In this document: one piece after another, positions 8,840-18,105 of the stretch
Position numbering within the stretch: position 1 is the first letter of the stretch
How the letters are laid out: each line of letters begins with the position of its first letter
NCBI RefSeq assembly: GCF_007713705.1
Contig: NZ_VMSJ01000006.1
Span: forward strand, 1 to 64,000
Reading direction: 5' to 3'
Length of the DNA: 64,000 nt
Source of the DNA: Salinicoccus cyprini
GTDB lineage: Bacteria; Bacillota; Bacilli; Staphylococcales; Salinicoccaceae
Position numbers and translations under genes: made by a program
Notes under the pieces: model-generated
Database searches by the model: none
Seen by the model: the letters and a program-made list of their open reading frames with translations, nothing else
Told to the model about the DNA's origin: nothing

Positions 8840-9718
8840 TTGAATCTGCTGAAGGATTTAAATGAAGCATTGACATATATCGAAAAAAATATTGAAGACG
8901 AAATTGATATGAGGGAAGTTGCCAGAATTTCTCGTAGTTCCGAGTACCACTTTAAAAAGACTTTTGCATATTTGTCCGGAATGACTTTACTGGAATATAT
9001 TCGACGGAGACGTTTGACAAAAGCGGGACTTGAGCTGGTAGATCATCGCTCTAAAGTAATCGATGTTGCGATGAAATACGGTTATAGCTCACCTGATTCA
9101 TTTGCAAAAGCATTCCATCAGCTTCACGGCATAAATCCTTCGGAAGTAAAAGATGGAAAATCTCTAAAAGCCTTTCCACGCATGACCTTCCAGTTGACTA
9201 TTCAAGGAGGAGATGAAATGGAGTATCGTATCGAACAAAAGGAACCATTCAGCATAGTCGGAATAAAGAAGCGTGTTGGAATTGTCTTTGAAGGAGAAAA
9301 TTCAGAGATAACAGCAATGTGGAAGTCCTTGACCATGGACAAAATAGAAGCACTGAAGAGGCTCTCCAATACTGAACCAGAAGGGATCATCCAAGCTTCT
9401 GTAAACTTCTCGGAAGAGCGCATGGAAGGAAAGGGGACTCTTGATCAGTATATAGGCGTAGCAACAACACAGGCATGTCCTGATGAGTTTATTGAGCTTG
9501 AAGTATCTGGCGGCTCAACGTGGGCGATATTTGAATCAAGGGGGCCGTTCCCGGGTACACTACAGGAAACCTGGGGGAAAATCTACTCAGAATGGTTTCC
9601 ATCTTCAAATTACGAGGCGGCAGAAGGGCCTGAGATACTATCTATCAAGAGCAGGGACTTGTCCTCACCTTCGGTAGAAAGTGAGATATGGATTCCTGTT
9701 AAGAAAGTCACTGGATAG
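8840..9718 (+). CDS. AraC-family regulator with GyrI-like effector domain
   Basis: The 292-residue protein has an N-terminal AraC/XylS double helix-turn-helix (about 5-105; [19 protein letters not shown] and [18 protein letters not shown]). A C-terminal GyrI-like/BmrR-type small-molecule domain follows (about 130-290). This architecture is found in multidrug- or stress-responsive activators. TTG 8840 is selected because a perfect AAGGAGG at 8824-8830 lies 9 bases upstream. An in-frame GTG at 8774 lacks a ribosome site. The frame stays open back to 8630, into the glmS terminator. No obvious target operon is adjacent and its ligand is unknown. Confidence 0.85.
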   Translation: MNLLKDLNEALTYIEKNIEDEIDMREVARISRSSEYHFKKTFAYLSGMTLLEYIRRRRLTKAGLELVDHRSKVIDVAMKYGYSSPDSFAKAFHQLHGINPSEVKDGKSLKAFPRMTFQLTIQGGDEMEYRIEQKEPFSIVGIKKRVGIVFEGENSEITAMWKSLTMDKIEALKRLSNTEPEGIIQASVNFSEERMEGKGTLDQYIGVATTQACPDEFIELEVSGGSTWAIFESRGPFPGTLQETWGKIYSEWFPSSNYEAAEGPEILSIKSRDLSSPSVESEIWIPVKKVTG

Positions 9719-9787
9719 TGATTGTCTGATGAGTGAGGAGTGACTCGTATATGGTACAAAGTTGTTCCAGGTTTCACAAACAGTTCA

Positions 9788-9817
9788 TTGTCTTACAATG
9801 TTATTTTCTCTTATAAT
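9788..9817 (+). promoter_or_regulatory. Probable promoter of the ATC-hydrolase-like gene
   Basis: TTGTCT (9788-9793) and TATAAT (9812-9817) are separated by 18 bases, and the start codon at 9854 lies about 37 bases further on. Confidence 0.5.
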
Positions 9818-9853
9818 ATATGAACAATAAGAGTGTATAAGGAGATATGCAAA

Positions 9854-10558
9854 ATGAGTCAGGAGAATTTGATGATGAAGGCTCTGTCGATGGACATGAT
9901 CACAGCTAAAATGTTCAACGAACTTCATCTTGCTTCTATAGAAGAATACGGTGGCGAAGAAGGTCGTAGACTTGTCGGAAATGGTCTCGAAGCATTTGGT
10001 CTGAAAGATGCGGAAGCGCTGGCCAAGAAGGCGACTGCTGAAGGGGAGAACCACTTTATCTATGAATATCTACAACAGGACGTCCAAGGCGAAGAGAAAT
10101 ATGCGGAACTGACGGCATTTGCGCGTTTTTCAAAAATGTTTGCACAGATTTCAAAACAGATTGTCGATAAATATGGCGAAGCGGGAGAGGATGTTGTCAG
10201 GCTTGCTGTTGAACGTTTCGGTAAGAAGCGTGGACAAGGCATCGCACAGCGTGCGCGTACCAATGGCCTCGAAAACACCGCAGAAAACTACTTGAACAAC
10301 TATGATATGGCAAGAAGTGAACTGTTCGAAGTGGATACAGTTCCTGGCAAGGGGGAATTTGAACAGACGTTCACGTATTGCCCACTCGGTCAGCAATGGG
10401 CGGACGATGGTACAGGAGAATATGGTATTCTCTACTGCCAGATGATCGATCCGTCACTCGCCAAAGGCTACAACAAGAACTTCGAAGTGGTCCACGATGA
10501 ATTCGTGCTACGTGAAGGCCAGTGCCACTTCCACTTCAAAATGAACGAGAACAAGTAA
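9854..10558 (+). CDS. L-2-amino-thiazoline-4-carboxylate (ATC) hydrolase-like protein
   Basis: This 234-residue cytosolic protein resembles the L-2-amino-thiazoline-4-carboxylic acid hydrolase family. In Pseudomonas that enzyme opens ATC to N-carbamoyl-cysteine. A CPLGQQW...YCQMIDPSLAKGYN block with paired Cys residues sits near the C-terminus, as in that family. ATG 9854 follows AAGGAGAT with good spacing; an upstream in-frame ATG at 9833 lacks a site. It is flanked by its own promoter and a hairpin, hence monocistronic. No other cysteine/ATC pathway gene is adjacent, so the real substrate is uncertain. The family call rests on recollection of the motif, not on a search. Confidence 0.65.
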   Translation: MSQENLMMKALSMDMITAKMFNELHLASIEEYGGEEGRRLVGNGLEAFGLKDAEALAKKATAEGENHFIYEYLQQDVQGEEKYAELTAFARFSKMFAQISKQIVDKYGEAGEDVVRLAVERFGKKRGQGIAQRARTNGLENTAENYLNNYDMARSELFEVDTVPGKGEFEQTFTYCPLGQQWADDGTGEYGILYCQMIDPSLAKGYNKNFEVVHDEFVLREGQCHFHFKMNENK

Positions 10559-10585
10559 CCAGCAGTCATCTGCTGGTTTCTTATT
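10557..10585 (+). terminator. Terminator after the ATC-hydrolase-like gene
   Basis: AACCAGCAG pairs with CTGCTGGTT around TCAT and is followed by a short T-rich tail. The stem begins at the stop codon. Confidence 0.75.
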
Positions 10586-10730
10586 TGAATGATAACTTCA
10601 TGGATTTTCAGGTATACTATGTTGAGCGTCGTCTGAAATCATTTCTAAGGTCCATACCCTTTATGAATGTATATTGGGGCAATATATGATAGAATGACGG
10701 ACAATATGCATTGGAAGGAGATTCGCACGA

Positions 10731-11537
10731 ATGAAGAAATGGCTATTGGGGCTATCTCTCGGTACATTTGCAGTGGTTATGACTGCATGTAGCGGCGAGG
10801 ATGAATCAGCGGAGAATACGAATGAGGAAGCACAGACGCAGGAGGAAGTGGCATCAGACAGCAGTGAAGAAGCTGCAACGACAGAAGGCAGTACGGAAGA
10901 AGGCGCGGGGCAGCAGATGGAGATGCCTGAACCGGATCTTGAAGATGTTCCGGATGTTGTCGCTACAGTGAATGGTGAGGAAATCACCAAGGATGAGTTC
11001 GAGCAGGTCTATACAGCACAGTTCCAGCAGGCTGCCATGCAGGCGCAGATGACAGGACAGGAAATGGATCAGGCACAGATGAAACAGCAGATTGCTGAAG
11101 GCATGGTCAGCCAGGAACTGCTTAAACAGGAAGCCGAGGACCGTGGCATCGAGGCTACTGATGAAGAGATTGATGCAGCAATCGACGATCTTGTTGAGCG
11201 GAATGGTCTCGAATCCAGAGAAGCGCTCTTCACTGCGCTGGAAGAACAGGGACTGACAGAAGAAGAGGCGAGAGCGGAGCTTCAGTCAGGATTGGATCAG
11301 GATCAGCTGATTTCCGAAGAAATAGGCGAAATCGAAGTGACCGAGAAAGAGATGCAGACCCTTTACGATGAAACTGTGCAGCAGCAGGAGGAAAGCGGCT
11401 CGGAACAGGAACTGCCGCCATTCGAAGAATTGAAAGGTGATCTGGAGTCACACCTGATGCAGCAGAAGCAAAGTGAAGCGACTCAAAACTACGCTTCAGA
11501 ACTTCGCGAGGATGCCGACGTTACAATCAACCTTTAG
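10731..11537 (+). CDS. Lipoprotein with SurA N-terminal chaperone domain
   Basis: A lipoprotein signal peptide (residues 1-19, lipobox ending in Cys20 before SGED) is followed by a very acidic Glu/Thr/Ser linker (21-75). A SurA-N-type chaperone region follows (about 78-255: VATVNGEEITKDEF, MVSQELLKQEAEDRGIEATDEEID). It resembles PrsA foldases in layout, but no parvulin PPIase domain is visible and the 268 residues leave no room for one. It probably acts outside the membrane on secreted proteins. ATG 10731 follows GGAAGGAGA. The strong acidity fits a halotolerant host. A hairpin at 11544-11583 ends the unit. Confidence 0.78.
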   Translation: MKKWLLGLSLGTFAVVMTACSGEDESAENTNEEAQTQEEVASDSSEEAATTEGSTEEGAGQQMEMPEPDLEDVPDVVATVNGEEITKDEFEQVYTAQFQQAAMQAQMTGQEMDQAQMKQQIAEGMVSQELLKQEAEDRGIEATDEEIDAAIDDLVERNGLESREALFTALEEQGLTEEEARAELQSGLDQDQLISEEIGEIEVTEKEMQTLYDETVQQQEESGSEQELPPFEELKGDLESHLMQQKQSEATQNYASELREDADVTINL

Positions 11538-11543
11538 TACAAA

Positions 11544-11583
11544 TGATTCTTTCCAGCCTAATCTGGCTGGGAAGGATTTTTTT
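11544..11583 (+). terminator. Terminator after the SurA-N lipoprotein gene
   Basis: TTCCAGCC and GGCTGGGAA form the stem and TTTTTTT follows. Confidence 0.85.
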
Positions 11584-11663
11584 GTTTGCAGTCGGCTGTC
11601 ATATTATATGTAAAAGGTTCTGGATGGTTTATAATATGGTTGATCAGAGTAATCAGAGGGGGA

Positions 11664-12041
11664 ATGGATATGACCGTATTTCAGGAATTTCTTGATAAGA
11701 TCGATGATAGGGAGCACAGGGGAAAAATCGCGGAAGTGCTGGAATGGGTGCATCAGAAATATCCTGAGCTTGGCACAGCAGTCAAATGGAACCAGCCGAT
11801 GTTTACAGATCATGGGACGTATATCATCGGGTTCAGTGTATCGAAGAAGCATTTTGCCATCGCACCTGAAACTGAAGGCATCAACCATAACAAAGGGGAT
11901 ATAGAAGCGGCAGGATATGATCATACGGAGAACATCATCCGTGTACCTTGGGAAAAGCCTGTAAACTATGGACTGCTCGAAAAACTGATAGAATTCAATA
12001 TTGAAGATAAAGCGGACTGTACAACATTCTGGAGAAAATAG
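11664..12041 (+). CDS. DUF1801 / YdhG-like putative iron chaperone
   Basis: The protein is about 125 residues and has the DUF1801 (YdhG_co) signature: WNQPMF, followed by YIIGFSVSKKHFAIAPE and a C-terminal IEFNIEDKADCTTFWRK. In Bacillus this fold has been linked to frataxin-like iron delivery. The function in this host is inferred only. ATG 11664 and ATG 11670 are both possible; AGAGGGGG at 11654-11661 favours 11670 by spacing. The gene is single and ends at a small hairpin. Confidence 0.75.
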   Translation: MDMTVFQEFLDKIDDREHRGKIAEVLEWVHQKYPELGTAVKWNQPMFTDHGTYIIGFSVSKKHFAIAPETEGINHNKGDIEAAGYDHTENIIRVPWEKPVNYGLLEKLIEFNIEDKADCTTFWRK

Positions 12042-12049
12042 TCCTCGCA

Positions 12050-12076
12050 AAGGAAGCCGAAAGGCTTCTTTTTTTG
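12050..12076 (+). terminator. Terminator after the DUF1801 gene
   Basis: A GAAGCC/GGCTTC stem with GAAA loop is followed by eight T. Confidence 0.82.
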
Positions 12077-12088
12077 TAAGCCGAAAAC

Positions 12089-12117
12089 TTGAAAGTCAAA
12101 TAAGGTCAATGTATACT
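12089..12117 (+). promoter_or_regulatory. clpE promoter P1
   Basis: TTGAAA (12089-12094) and TATACT (12112-12117) are 17 bases apart. The first CtsR box fills the spacer and the second lies just after the expected start point. Confidence 0.6.
12094..12110 (+). promoter_or_regulatory. CtsR operator 1
   Basis: AGTCAAA-TAA-GGTCAAT matches the CtsR heptad direct repeat RGTCAAA-NAN-RGTCAAA with one mismatch. It overlaps promoter P1. Confidence 0.8.
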
Positions 12118-12123
12118 ATGAAT

Positions 12124-12140
12124 AGTCAAAGTTAGTCAGT
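12124..12140 (+). promoter_or_regulatory. CtsR operator 2
   Basis: AGTCAAA-GTT-AGTCAGT is a CtsR-type repeat with the correct 3-base spacing and three mismatches (one in the spacer, two in the second heptad). It lies at about +1 to +15 of P1. Confidence 0.7.
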
Positions 12141-12190
12141 AAATACAGCTTTTTATTTAAAAGACTATATATGAATTATGAGCATCTTTG

Positions 12191-12219
12191 TTGAAACAGT
12201 AATTGAAAGGGTATATAAT
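12191..12219 (+). promoter_or_regulatory. clpE promoter P2, with overlapping SigB-like elements
   Basis: TTGAAA (12191-12196) and TATAAT (12214-12219) are 17 bases apart. Superimposed on them, GTTGAA (12190-12195), 13 bases and GGGTAT (12209-12214) resemble a SigB promoter. CtsR operator 3 starts 9 bases downstream. Confidence 0.65.
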
Positions 12220-12227
12220 TTTATTAT

Positions 12228-12244
12228 AGTCAAATATAGTCAAA
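12228..12244 (+). promoter_or_regulatory. CtsR operator 3
   Basis: AGTCAAA-TAT-AGTCAAA is a perfect match to the CtsR consensus. It lies across the start region of P2, where repressor binding would block transcription. Confidence 0.9.
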
Positions 12245-12284
12245 CTTTTAAATAGACGTTATACAATACAAGGAGGAATAATTC

Positions 12285-14420
12285 ATGAAATGTCAAAATT
12301 GCGGTATCAATGACGCACATGTCAATCTGGCGATGAATATCAACAACCAGCAGACTGAAGTGCATCTATGTAATGAATGTTTCCATGAAATCAGAAGCCA
12401 GATGATGGGCGGAAATGATTTCTTCTCCGGATCTCCTTATGAAAATAATAATGCCAATAATAAATATTTCCAGGGAAATGGAGCAAGCCGGACAGGCACA
12501 AAAACGAGACAGAAGCAGAATGGCGGGAAGAATGGTCTGCTGGATCAGCTTGGCAAGAATGTTTCGGACCAGGCCAGAGGCGGCGGCATCGATCCGGTGA
12601 TCGGACGCGATAAGGAAATCAAGCGTGTCATCGAGACGCTCAACAGAAGAAATAAGAACAATCCGGTACTGATCGGTGAGCCGGGTGTCGGTAAAACGGC
12701 AATCGCGGAAGGCTTGGCCCTCAAGATTGTCGAAGGTGCAGTCCCTGCCAAACTGACGAATAAGGAAATCTATGTGCTGGACGTGGCTTCATTAGTAGCC
12801 AATACAACAATGCGCGGACAGTTCGAAGAGCGTATGAAGCAGCTGATTGCGGAACTCCAGGAACGTGAGGATGTCATCCTCTTCATTGATGAAATCCACC
12901 AGCTGGTCGGCGCGGGAAGTGCTGAAAGTTCACAGATGGATGCCGGCAACATCCTGAAGCCTGCACTGGCAAGAGGTGAAGTGCAGATCATCGGTGCGAC
13001 GACACTGAAGGAATACCGTCAGATTGAGAAGGATGCAGCACTGGAACGCCGTCTGCAGCCGATCATCGTCAAGGAGCCGACACTTGAAGAGGCTGAACTG
13101 ATTCTGCAGGGCATCAAGGATCGTTATGAAAAGTTCCATGAAGTCCGCTACAGCGACGAAGCGATCCATGCTTTCGTCAGCCTGTCGGACCGCTATATCC
13201 AGGATCGTTTCCTGCCGGATAAGGCAATCGACCTGATGGACGAAGTCGGTTCAAGACTGAATCTCTCCAATGCAGAAGGGGATTCAGCAACCATCCAGCA
13301 GCGTCTGACCGAGATTGCACAAGAGAAGGATGCAGCAGCCGAGCGTGAGGATTATGAAAAGGCAGCTAATCTCAAGTATCAGGAAATCCAGCTTGAGAAG
13401 CAGCTTGAAAAAGCGAAGGACAAGCAGCAGATACTTGATGTGGATGTTTCCGATATCCAGCTGATTGTGGAAGAAAAGACGGGCATCCCTGTAACGAAGC
13501 TGCAGTCGGACGAACAGAAGAAGATGCGTGACCTTGAAGGTCAGCTCGGTGAGAAAGTCATCGGACAGGCAGAAGCGGTCGGCAAAGTGGCAAAGGCCAT
13601 CCGTCGTAGCCGTGCCGGTCTGAAGTCCAAATACCGTCCGATCGGTTCATTCCTGTTCGTCGGTCCGACAGGTGTCGGTAAGACGGAACTGACCAGGGCA
13701 CTTGCAGAAGAACTCTTCGGTTCCCGCGACGCCATGATCAGGCTCGATATGAGTGAGTACATGGAGAAGCATACTGTCTCCAAGATCATCGGTTCCCCAC
13801 CAGGATATGTTGGACATGAGGAAGCGGGTCAGCTGACCGAGAAAGTGCGCCGCAATCCCTACAGCATCATTCTGCTTGATGAAATTGAAAAAGCACATCC
13901 GGATGTCCAGAACATGTTCCTGCAGATCATGGAAGATGGTCATCTGACGGATTCCCACGGACGTACAGTAAGCTTCAAGGATACCGTCATCATCATGACA
14001 AGCAACGCTGGTACAGGGGTGAATACTGTGAGTGTCGGTTTCAGTCCCGACAAGCACGAATCGGTGTCCACACTCGACAACTTGAGCGACTACTTCAAGC
14101 CGGAGTTCCTCAACCGTTTCGATTCAATCATCAACTTCAACCAGCTGTCTGAAGAGAACCTCATCCAGATCGTCGATCTGATGCTTGCCGATCTTGAGGA
14201 GACAGTCGAGGAAAATGAAATCAGCATCTCAATCACTGATGAGGCGAAAAGCGAACTTGCAAGACTTGGCTACGATAAACGCTTTGGTGCAAGACCCCTC
14301 CGCAGAGTCATCCAGGACAAGATTGAAGATCAGCTGACAGATCTGATTCTCGAAGAAGAAACTGTAGACAATGTGAAAGTCATTGTGGAAGATGGAGAAA
14401 TCATAGTGGCAAAAGCCTGA
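12285..14420 (+). CDS. clpE: ATP-dependent Clp unfoldase ClpE
   Basis: ClpE is a class III heat-shock Hsp100 ATPase that unfolds substrates for ClpP. The 711-residue protein has an N-terminal zinc finger (C3-x2-C6 and C29-x2-C32). An AAA domain follows with Walker A GEPGVGKT at 131-138, then a UVR-like coiled linker ([16 protein letters not shown]), a second AAA domain (GPTGVGKT) and the ClpB-D2 C-terminal domain. It lacks the two N-terminal repeat domains of ClpC, and the zinc finger is diagnostic of ClpE. Three CtsR boxes precede it, as in the CtsR-controlled clpE of Bacillus. AAGGAGGA precedes ATG 12285. S. aureus is not known for ClpE, so this is a genus-level difference. Confidence 0.95.
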   Translation: MKCQNCGINDAHVNLAMNINNQQTEVHLCNECFHEIRSQMMGGNDFFSGSPYENNNANNKYFQGNGASRTGTKTRQKQNGGKNGLLDQLGKNVSDQARGGGIDPVIGRDKEIKRVIETLNRRNKNNPVLIGEPGVGKTAIAEGLALKIVEGAVPAKLTNKEIYVLDVASLVANTTMRGQFEERMKQLIAELQEREDVILFIDEIHQLVGAGSAESSQMDAGNILKPALARGEVQIIGATTLKEYRQIEKDAALERRLQPIIVKEPTLEEAELILQGIKDRYEKFHEVRYSDEAIHAFVSLSDRYIQDRFLPDKAIDLMDEVGSRLNLSNAEGDSATIQQRLTEIAQEKDAAAEREDYEKAANLKYQEIQLEKQLEKAKDKQQILDVDVSDIQLIVEEKTGIPVTKLQSDEQKKMRDLEGQLGEKVIGQAEAVGKVAKAIRRSRAGLKSKYRPIGSFLFVGPTGVGKTELTRALAEELFGSRDAMIRLDMSEYMEKHTVSKIIGSPPGYVGHEEAGQLTEKVRRNPYSIILLDEIEKAHPDVQNMFLQIMEDGHLTDSHGRTVSFKDTVIIMTSNAGTGVNTVSVGFSPDKHESVSTLDNLSDYFKPEFLNRFDSIINFNQLSEENLIQIVDLMLADLEETVEENEISISITDEAKSELARLGYDKRFGARPLRRVIQDKIEDQLTDLILEEETVDNVKVIVEDGEIIVAKA

Positions 14421-14432
14421 TATAGATGAAAA

Positions 14433-14474
14433 GGAAGCCGAAGACAGATCGACTCTGTCTTCGGCTTTTTTGTT
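14433..14474 (+). terminator. Terminator after clpE
   Basis: AGCCGAAGACAGA and TCTGTCTTCGGCT form a 13-bp stem, followed by TTTTTTG. Confidence 0.92.
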
Positions 14475-14537
14475 TATTTTACTTATTACACGATTATTTG
14501 TATAGTAGAGAAGAATATGGAATGGAGGCGGTCTGTT

Positions 14538-15137
14538 GTGGTAAAGAATCCATTGATCAGGAAGTTCGATAGACAGGCCAGAAGCTATGACAGAAGACGT
14601 GATGGCGATTCCACACGCAAGTACCGGCAGCGCATATTTTCAGGAGCAGAAGGCCGGGTGCTTGAAGTTGCAGTAGGGGCAGGGGCCAACTTCCCCTTCT
14701 ATGATGCTGATATTGAACTAACAGGCATCGACTTCAGTCCGGAAATGCTGAAGGCGGCAAGAACCGCCGCAAGAGATTATGCATTCGATGCCACCTTTAT
14801 CGAGGGCGATGTGGAGCGTGCCGTTTTCGAGGAGAACAGTTTTGATACCATCGTATCCTCCCTGTCATTTTGCGCCTACCAGGACCCGGAAAAAGTACTG
14901 GAGCAGTTCCAAAAGTGGTGCAGGCCGGAGGGTCGGATACTCATGATGGAGCACGGTCTCAGCACAAACGGGATGGTGGCAAAGATCCAGCAGATTTCAG
15001 ACCGGCTTTCATTGAAACTGGTCGGCTGCCACCAGGATCGGCATATTACAGAAATCGTCCAGCAGTCGGACCTCGAGCTTGTAGAGGAAGAACGGCATCT
15101 GATGGGATGCCTGTACCTATTGTGGGCAAAGCCGTAA
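14538..15137 (+). CDS. Class I SAM-dependent methyltransferase
   Basis: This is a 199-residue Methyltransf_11-type protein. Motif I is VLEVAVGAGANFPFY, followed by ELTGIDFSPEML, an acidic IEGDVE, and FDTIVSSLSFCAY (motif II). It resembles the UbiE/PmtA-like methyltransferases of Firmicutes. The substrate, possibly a lipid or small molecule, cannot be told. GTG 14538 is preferred because GGAGGCG lies about 10 bases upstream; the frame is open to an ATG at 14517 that would overlap that site. The next gene is a small lipoprotein, 82 bases on. Confidence 0.8.
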   Translation: MVKNPLIRKFDRQARSYDRRRDGDSTRKYRQRIFSGAEGRVLEVAVGAGANFPFYDADIELTGIDFSPEMLKAARTAARDYAFDATFIEGDVERAVFEENSFDTIVSSLSFCAYQDPEKVLEQFQKWCRPEGRILMMEHGLSTNGMVAKIQQISDRLSLKLVGCHQDRHITEIVQQSDLELVEEERHLMGCLYLLWAKP

Positions 15138-15219
15138 TCGTCTATGTTAGAATATGAACCAGATTCATTACAATCGAGCGCAGGATCATCAGATGGCGCA
15201 GGTTGGAAGGGAGTTTGAC

Positions 15220-15366
15220 ATGAGACGCTTCAGAATACTTGTCCTGGCAGCGATGATGGGGACAGTCATCGCAGGCTGTGGAATGAACAATGATGACAAT
15301 AATTTCGATCAGCAGCAGACGATCAATGACACAACGGAACAGCCCATGGATGATGGTTCGCAGTAG
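15220..15366 (+). CDS. Small lipoprotein, unknown function
   Basis: This 48-residue product has a basic start (MRRFRI), a hydrophobic stretch and the lipobox VIAGC. A short Asn/Asp/Gln-rich tail follows. Almost all of the mature part is low-complexity and acidic. ATG 15220 has GGAAGGGAG upstream; the open frame extends to 15154 without a site. It is probably membrane-anchored outside the cell. No function can be assigned. Confidence 0.7.
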   Translation: MRRFRILVLAAMMGTVIAGCGMNNDDNNFDQQQTINDTTEQPMDDGSQ

Positions 15367-15444
15367 GGAGGCCATCATCCTTCTTTTGTTTGGCAGATGA
15401 CGCAAAAGGGAACAGTCTTCCAAATACATTTAGGAGGCTTTACT

Positions 15445-16896
15445 GTGCAAAACCATCAGCTATATATCAACGGTCAGTATGTCGACTCTACAGGAGATGA
15501 CTGGATTGACATCATCAATCCGGCGACGGAAGCAGTGATTTCACGCACACCGAAAGGTACCGAAGATGATGTTGATAAGGCAGTTCAGGCAGCTACTGAT
15601 GCCCAGCAGAAATGGGAACTGACACCAAATATCGAACGAGGCAGAATCGTACGCAAGCTGGGTGATGAAATAGAGAACCATAGGGACGAATTCATCGACC
15701 TCCTTCAGGAGGAGCAGGGCAAGGCTTATGAACTCGCCAGCGGTGAAGTGGATCTCGCCATCGACTACTTCAGATATATGTCCGAGTGGGCAAGAAGGAT
15801 GGAAGGGGACATCGTTCCGAGTGACCGTGAGAATGAAAATATTTTCGTCTACAAGAAACCGATTGGTGTTGTCGCCGGCATCATTCCATGGAACTTCCCG
15901 GTATTCATACTGGCAAGAAAAGTCGCAACAGCGCTCGTCACAGGCTGTACCATTGTCATCAAGCCAAGCCAGCATACACCGAACACCGCCATGGCATTCA
16001 CAAAAATTGTCGATGAAATGGAAGAGATGCCGGCTGGTGTCTATAATGTCGTCACCGGTTCAGGATCTGAAATCGGCAATGCACTGGCATCCCACAAGAA
16101 AGTGCATATGGTGACGATGACAGGCAGCATCGGTGCCGGCACCAAGGTGATGGAGGCAGCCGCGCAGAACATTACAAAAGTGAACCTGGAGCTTGGCGGC
16201 AAGGCGCCTGCCATAGTGACACAGAATGCAGACCTCGATCTTGCAGCAGAACAGATTACGACTTCAAGGCTTGCCAACAATGGACAGGCCTGCACAAACG
16301 CAGAGAGGGTCTACGTGCATGAAAGTGTTGCCGAGGCATTGAATGAAAAGCTGAAGGCCATTTTTGAATCCAAAACCATGGGCGATCCCCGTGAGGATAA
16401 GCAGGCGGATATGGGGCCACTCGTCAATAAGGACCGTCTCGACACAGTGGACGACATGGTTCAGACTGCCATCTCTGAAGGGGCCGAAGTTGTAACGGGC
16501 GGCGGACCGGCAGATATGGACCAGGGGTTCTTCTACAAACCGACGATTCTGACGAATGTCACTCACGAATCAACAATCATGACAGATGAGATATTCGGTC
16601 CTGTCATCCCGATTACAACCTTCAGTACACTTGATGAAGCCATCGAGAAGGCAAACGACACAGTGTATGGACTGTCATCTTCCGTCTATACCGATGACCT
16701 GAATGAAGCGATGCGTGTCGTCAACGAAATGAAATTCGGTGAAACGTACGTCAACAGGGAAAACTTTGAAGCCGTACAAGGGTATCATGCCGGCATGCGC
16801 CAGTCCGGTCTTGGTGGTGCAGACGGCAAGTATGGCATGGAGGACTTCCTCGTAACACAAGTCGTATATATGCAGTACAAGAACGATAAGAAATAG
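15445..16896 (+). CDS. aldA: Aldehyde dehydrogenase (AldA-like)
   Basis: This NAD(P)+-dependent aldehyde dehydrogenase is 483 residues long. The Rossmann and catalytic motifs are complete: IPWNFP with Asn150, TGSIGAG, LELGGKAP with Glu249, and NNGQACTN with nucleophile Cys283. It is closest in feel to the lactaldehyde/glycolaldehyde dehydrogenase AldA group. The exact substrate is not settled by motifs. GTG 15445 is chosen because TAGGAGG at 15431-15437 is well spaced; an upstream ATG at 15397 has no site. It ends at a strong bidirectional hairpin. Confidence 0.9.
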   Translation: MQNHQLYINGQYVDSTGDDWIDIINPATEAVISRTPKGTEDDVDKAVQAATDAQQKWELTPNIERGRIVRKLGDEIENHRDEFIDLLQEEQGKAYELASGEVDLAIDYFRYMSEWARRMEGDIVPSDRENENIFVYKKPIGVVAGIIPWNFPVFILARKVATALVTGCTIVIKPSQHTPNTAMAFTKIVDEMEEMPAGVYNVVTGSGSEIGNALASHKKVHMVTMTGSIGAGTKVMEAAAQNITKVNLELGGKAPAIVTQNADLDLAAEQITTSRLANNGQACTNAERVYVHESVAEALNEKLKAIFESKTMGDPREDKQADMGPLVNKDRLDTVDDMVQTAISEGAEVVTGGGPADMDQGFFYKPTILTNVTHESTIMTDEIFGPVIPITTFSTLDEAIEKANDTVYGLSSSVYTDDLNEAMRVVNEMKFGETYVNRENFEAVQGYHAGMRQSGLGGADGKYGMEDFLVTQVVYMQYKNDKK

Positions 16897-16910
16897 AATG
16901 AACGGCAATG

Positions 16911-16953
16911 GAAAAGGTGCGCACCTCCAATATCGGAGGTGCGCACCTTTTCA
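16911..16953. terminator. Bidirectional terminator between aldA and the aldo/keto reductase gene
   Basis: An 18-bp perfect stem (GAAAAGGTGCGCACCTCC with its complement) surrounds AATATC and ends in TTTTC on one side and GAAAA on the other. It serves both convergent genes. Confidence 0.9.
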
Positions 16954-16965
16954 TGTTTCTAAAAT

Positions 16966-18033
16966 CTATTCCATCCCCATCGATTTCTTATAGCCTTCAA
17001 GATAGGCGATTTCCGATGGAGACCCTTTTTCAAGGCTGCTCATGGCTCTATGCCAGAGCGGATAGAACGGTTCAGGTCGTGCCACAGATTCAATCCTGTC
17101 GTGTTCATCCTGTGTCAGAGTGATATCGTATGATGCGATATTCTCACGAAGCTGCTCTTCATTTCTGGCTGCGATGACGACAGGCCCGACATTCGGTCTG
17201 TCCTTGATCCAGGCCAGGGCAATCTGAGGCACACTCGCCCCGCGGTTGTCAGCCACTTCCTTCAGTGCGTCGATTACATCGTACAGGCGCTCCTCATCAC
17301 GGACCCATGGTTCCGGCCAGCCTTCGCCCTGGCGCGTACCGGATGGTGCACTATTATTGCGGTCGATCTTGCCGTTCAGCAATCCTTCACCGAGCGGGCT
17401 CCAGATCATGTTGCCGACGCCGAGCTCACTGCCTGCAGGCAGCAGTTCATATTCGGCCTCACGCGCTTCCGGGGTGTAGTAGATCTGCTGCGTGACTGGT
17501 GGAATGAGACCATTCTGCTCCGCCATGGTATACGTTCTGGCAAGTGCCCAGCCACTGTAGTTCGATACGCCCCAGTAGCGGATCTTTCCGGATTTGACGA
17601 GATCATTCATCGTTTGTATTGTTTCTTCCACAGGTGTGTGGCCATCCCACAGGTGGACGAAATAGAGATCGAGGTAGTCCGTGCCAAGGCGTTCCAGACT
17701 CTTATTGATGGAATTTTCAAGGTTGATGCGTGAAGCACCTACAGCATTCGGATCATCACCGAGGTCGAAACCGGTCTTTGAAGTCAGCATCAGCTTGTCA
17801 CGTCTTCCTTTGATTGCTGCGCCCAGTACTTTTTCTGCGTCACCTTTTGAATAGAGATTTGCAGTATCGAACATGTTGATGCCTGCATCGAGGCTGATGT
17901 CCACATGTCTTCTCGCCGTTTCTGCATCAATATTTCCTGTCGCTTCAAAGCCGTTTGTACCACTGAAAGGAATGGTACCTAGAATATACTTCGGTACTTT
18001 AAGTCCGGAATTTCCAAGATAGATGTAATCCAT
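16966..18033 (-). CDS. Aldo/keto reductase
   Basis: This 355-residue NADPH-dependent oxidoreductase has the (beta/alpha)8 AKR motifs. These include [20 protein letters not shown] with the catalytic Asp and Tyr, LTSKTGF with the catalytic Lys region, [11 protein letters not shown] with the active-site His, and the nucleotide loop [12 protein letters not shown]. It resembles YajO/Tas-type reductases used against reactive aldehydes. AGGAGGATAT precedes ATG 18033. It may be co-transcribed with nothing: the upstream GmhB-like gene ends 73 bases away. Substrate unknown. Confidence 0.9.
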   Translation of the reverse strand: MDYIYLGNSGLKVPKYILGTIPFSGTNGFEATGNIDAETARRHVDISLDAGINMFDTANLYSKGDAEKVLGAAIKGRRDKLMLTSKTGFDLGDDPNAVGASRINLENSINKSLERLGTDYLDLYFVHLWDGHTPVEETIQTMNDLVKSGKIRYWGVSNYSGWALARTYTMAEQNGLIPPVTQQIYYTPEAREAEYELLPAGSELGVGNMIWSPLGEGLLNGKIDRNNSAPSGTRQGEGWPEPWVRDEERLYDVIDALKEVADNRGASVPQIALAWIKDRPNVGPVVIAARNEEQLRENIASYDITLTQDEHDRIESVARPEPFYPLWHRAMSSLEKGSPSEIAYLEGYKKSMGME

Positions 18034-18105
18034 GATATCCTCCTCAGGAATCTTTTGGGAGTCTCTTTCCCTTTCGTTGCCAGGATAAACATGACGTACT
18101 TCCTA

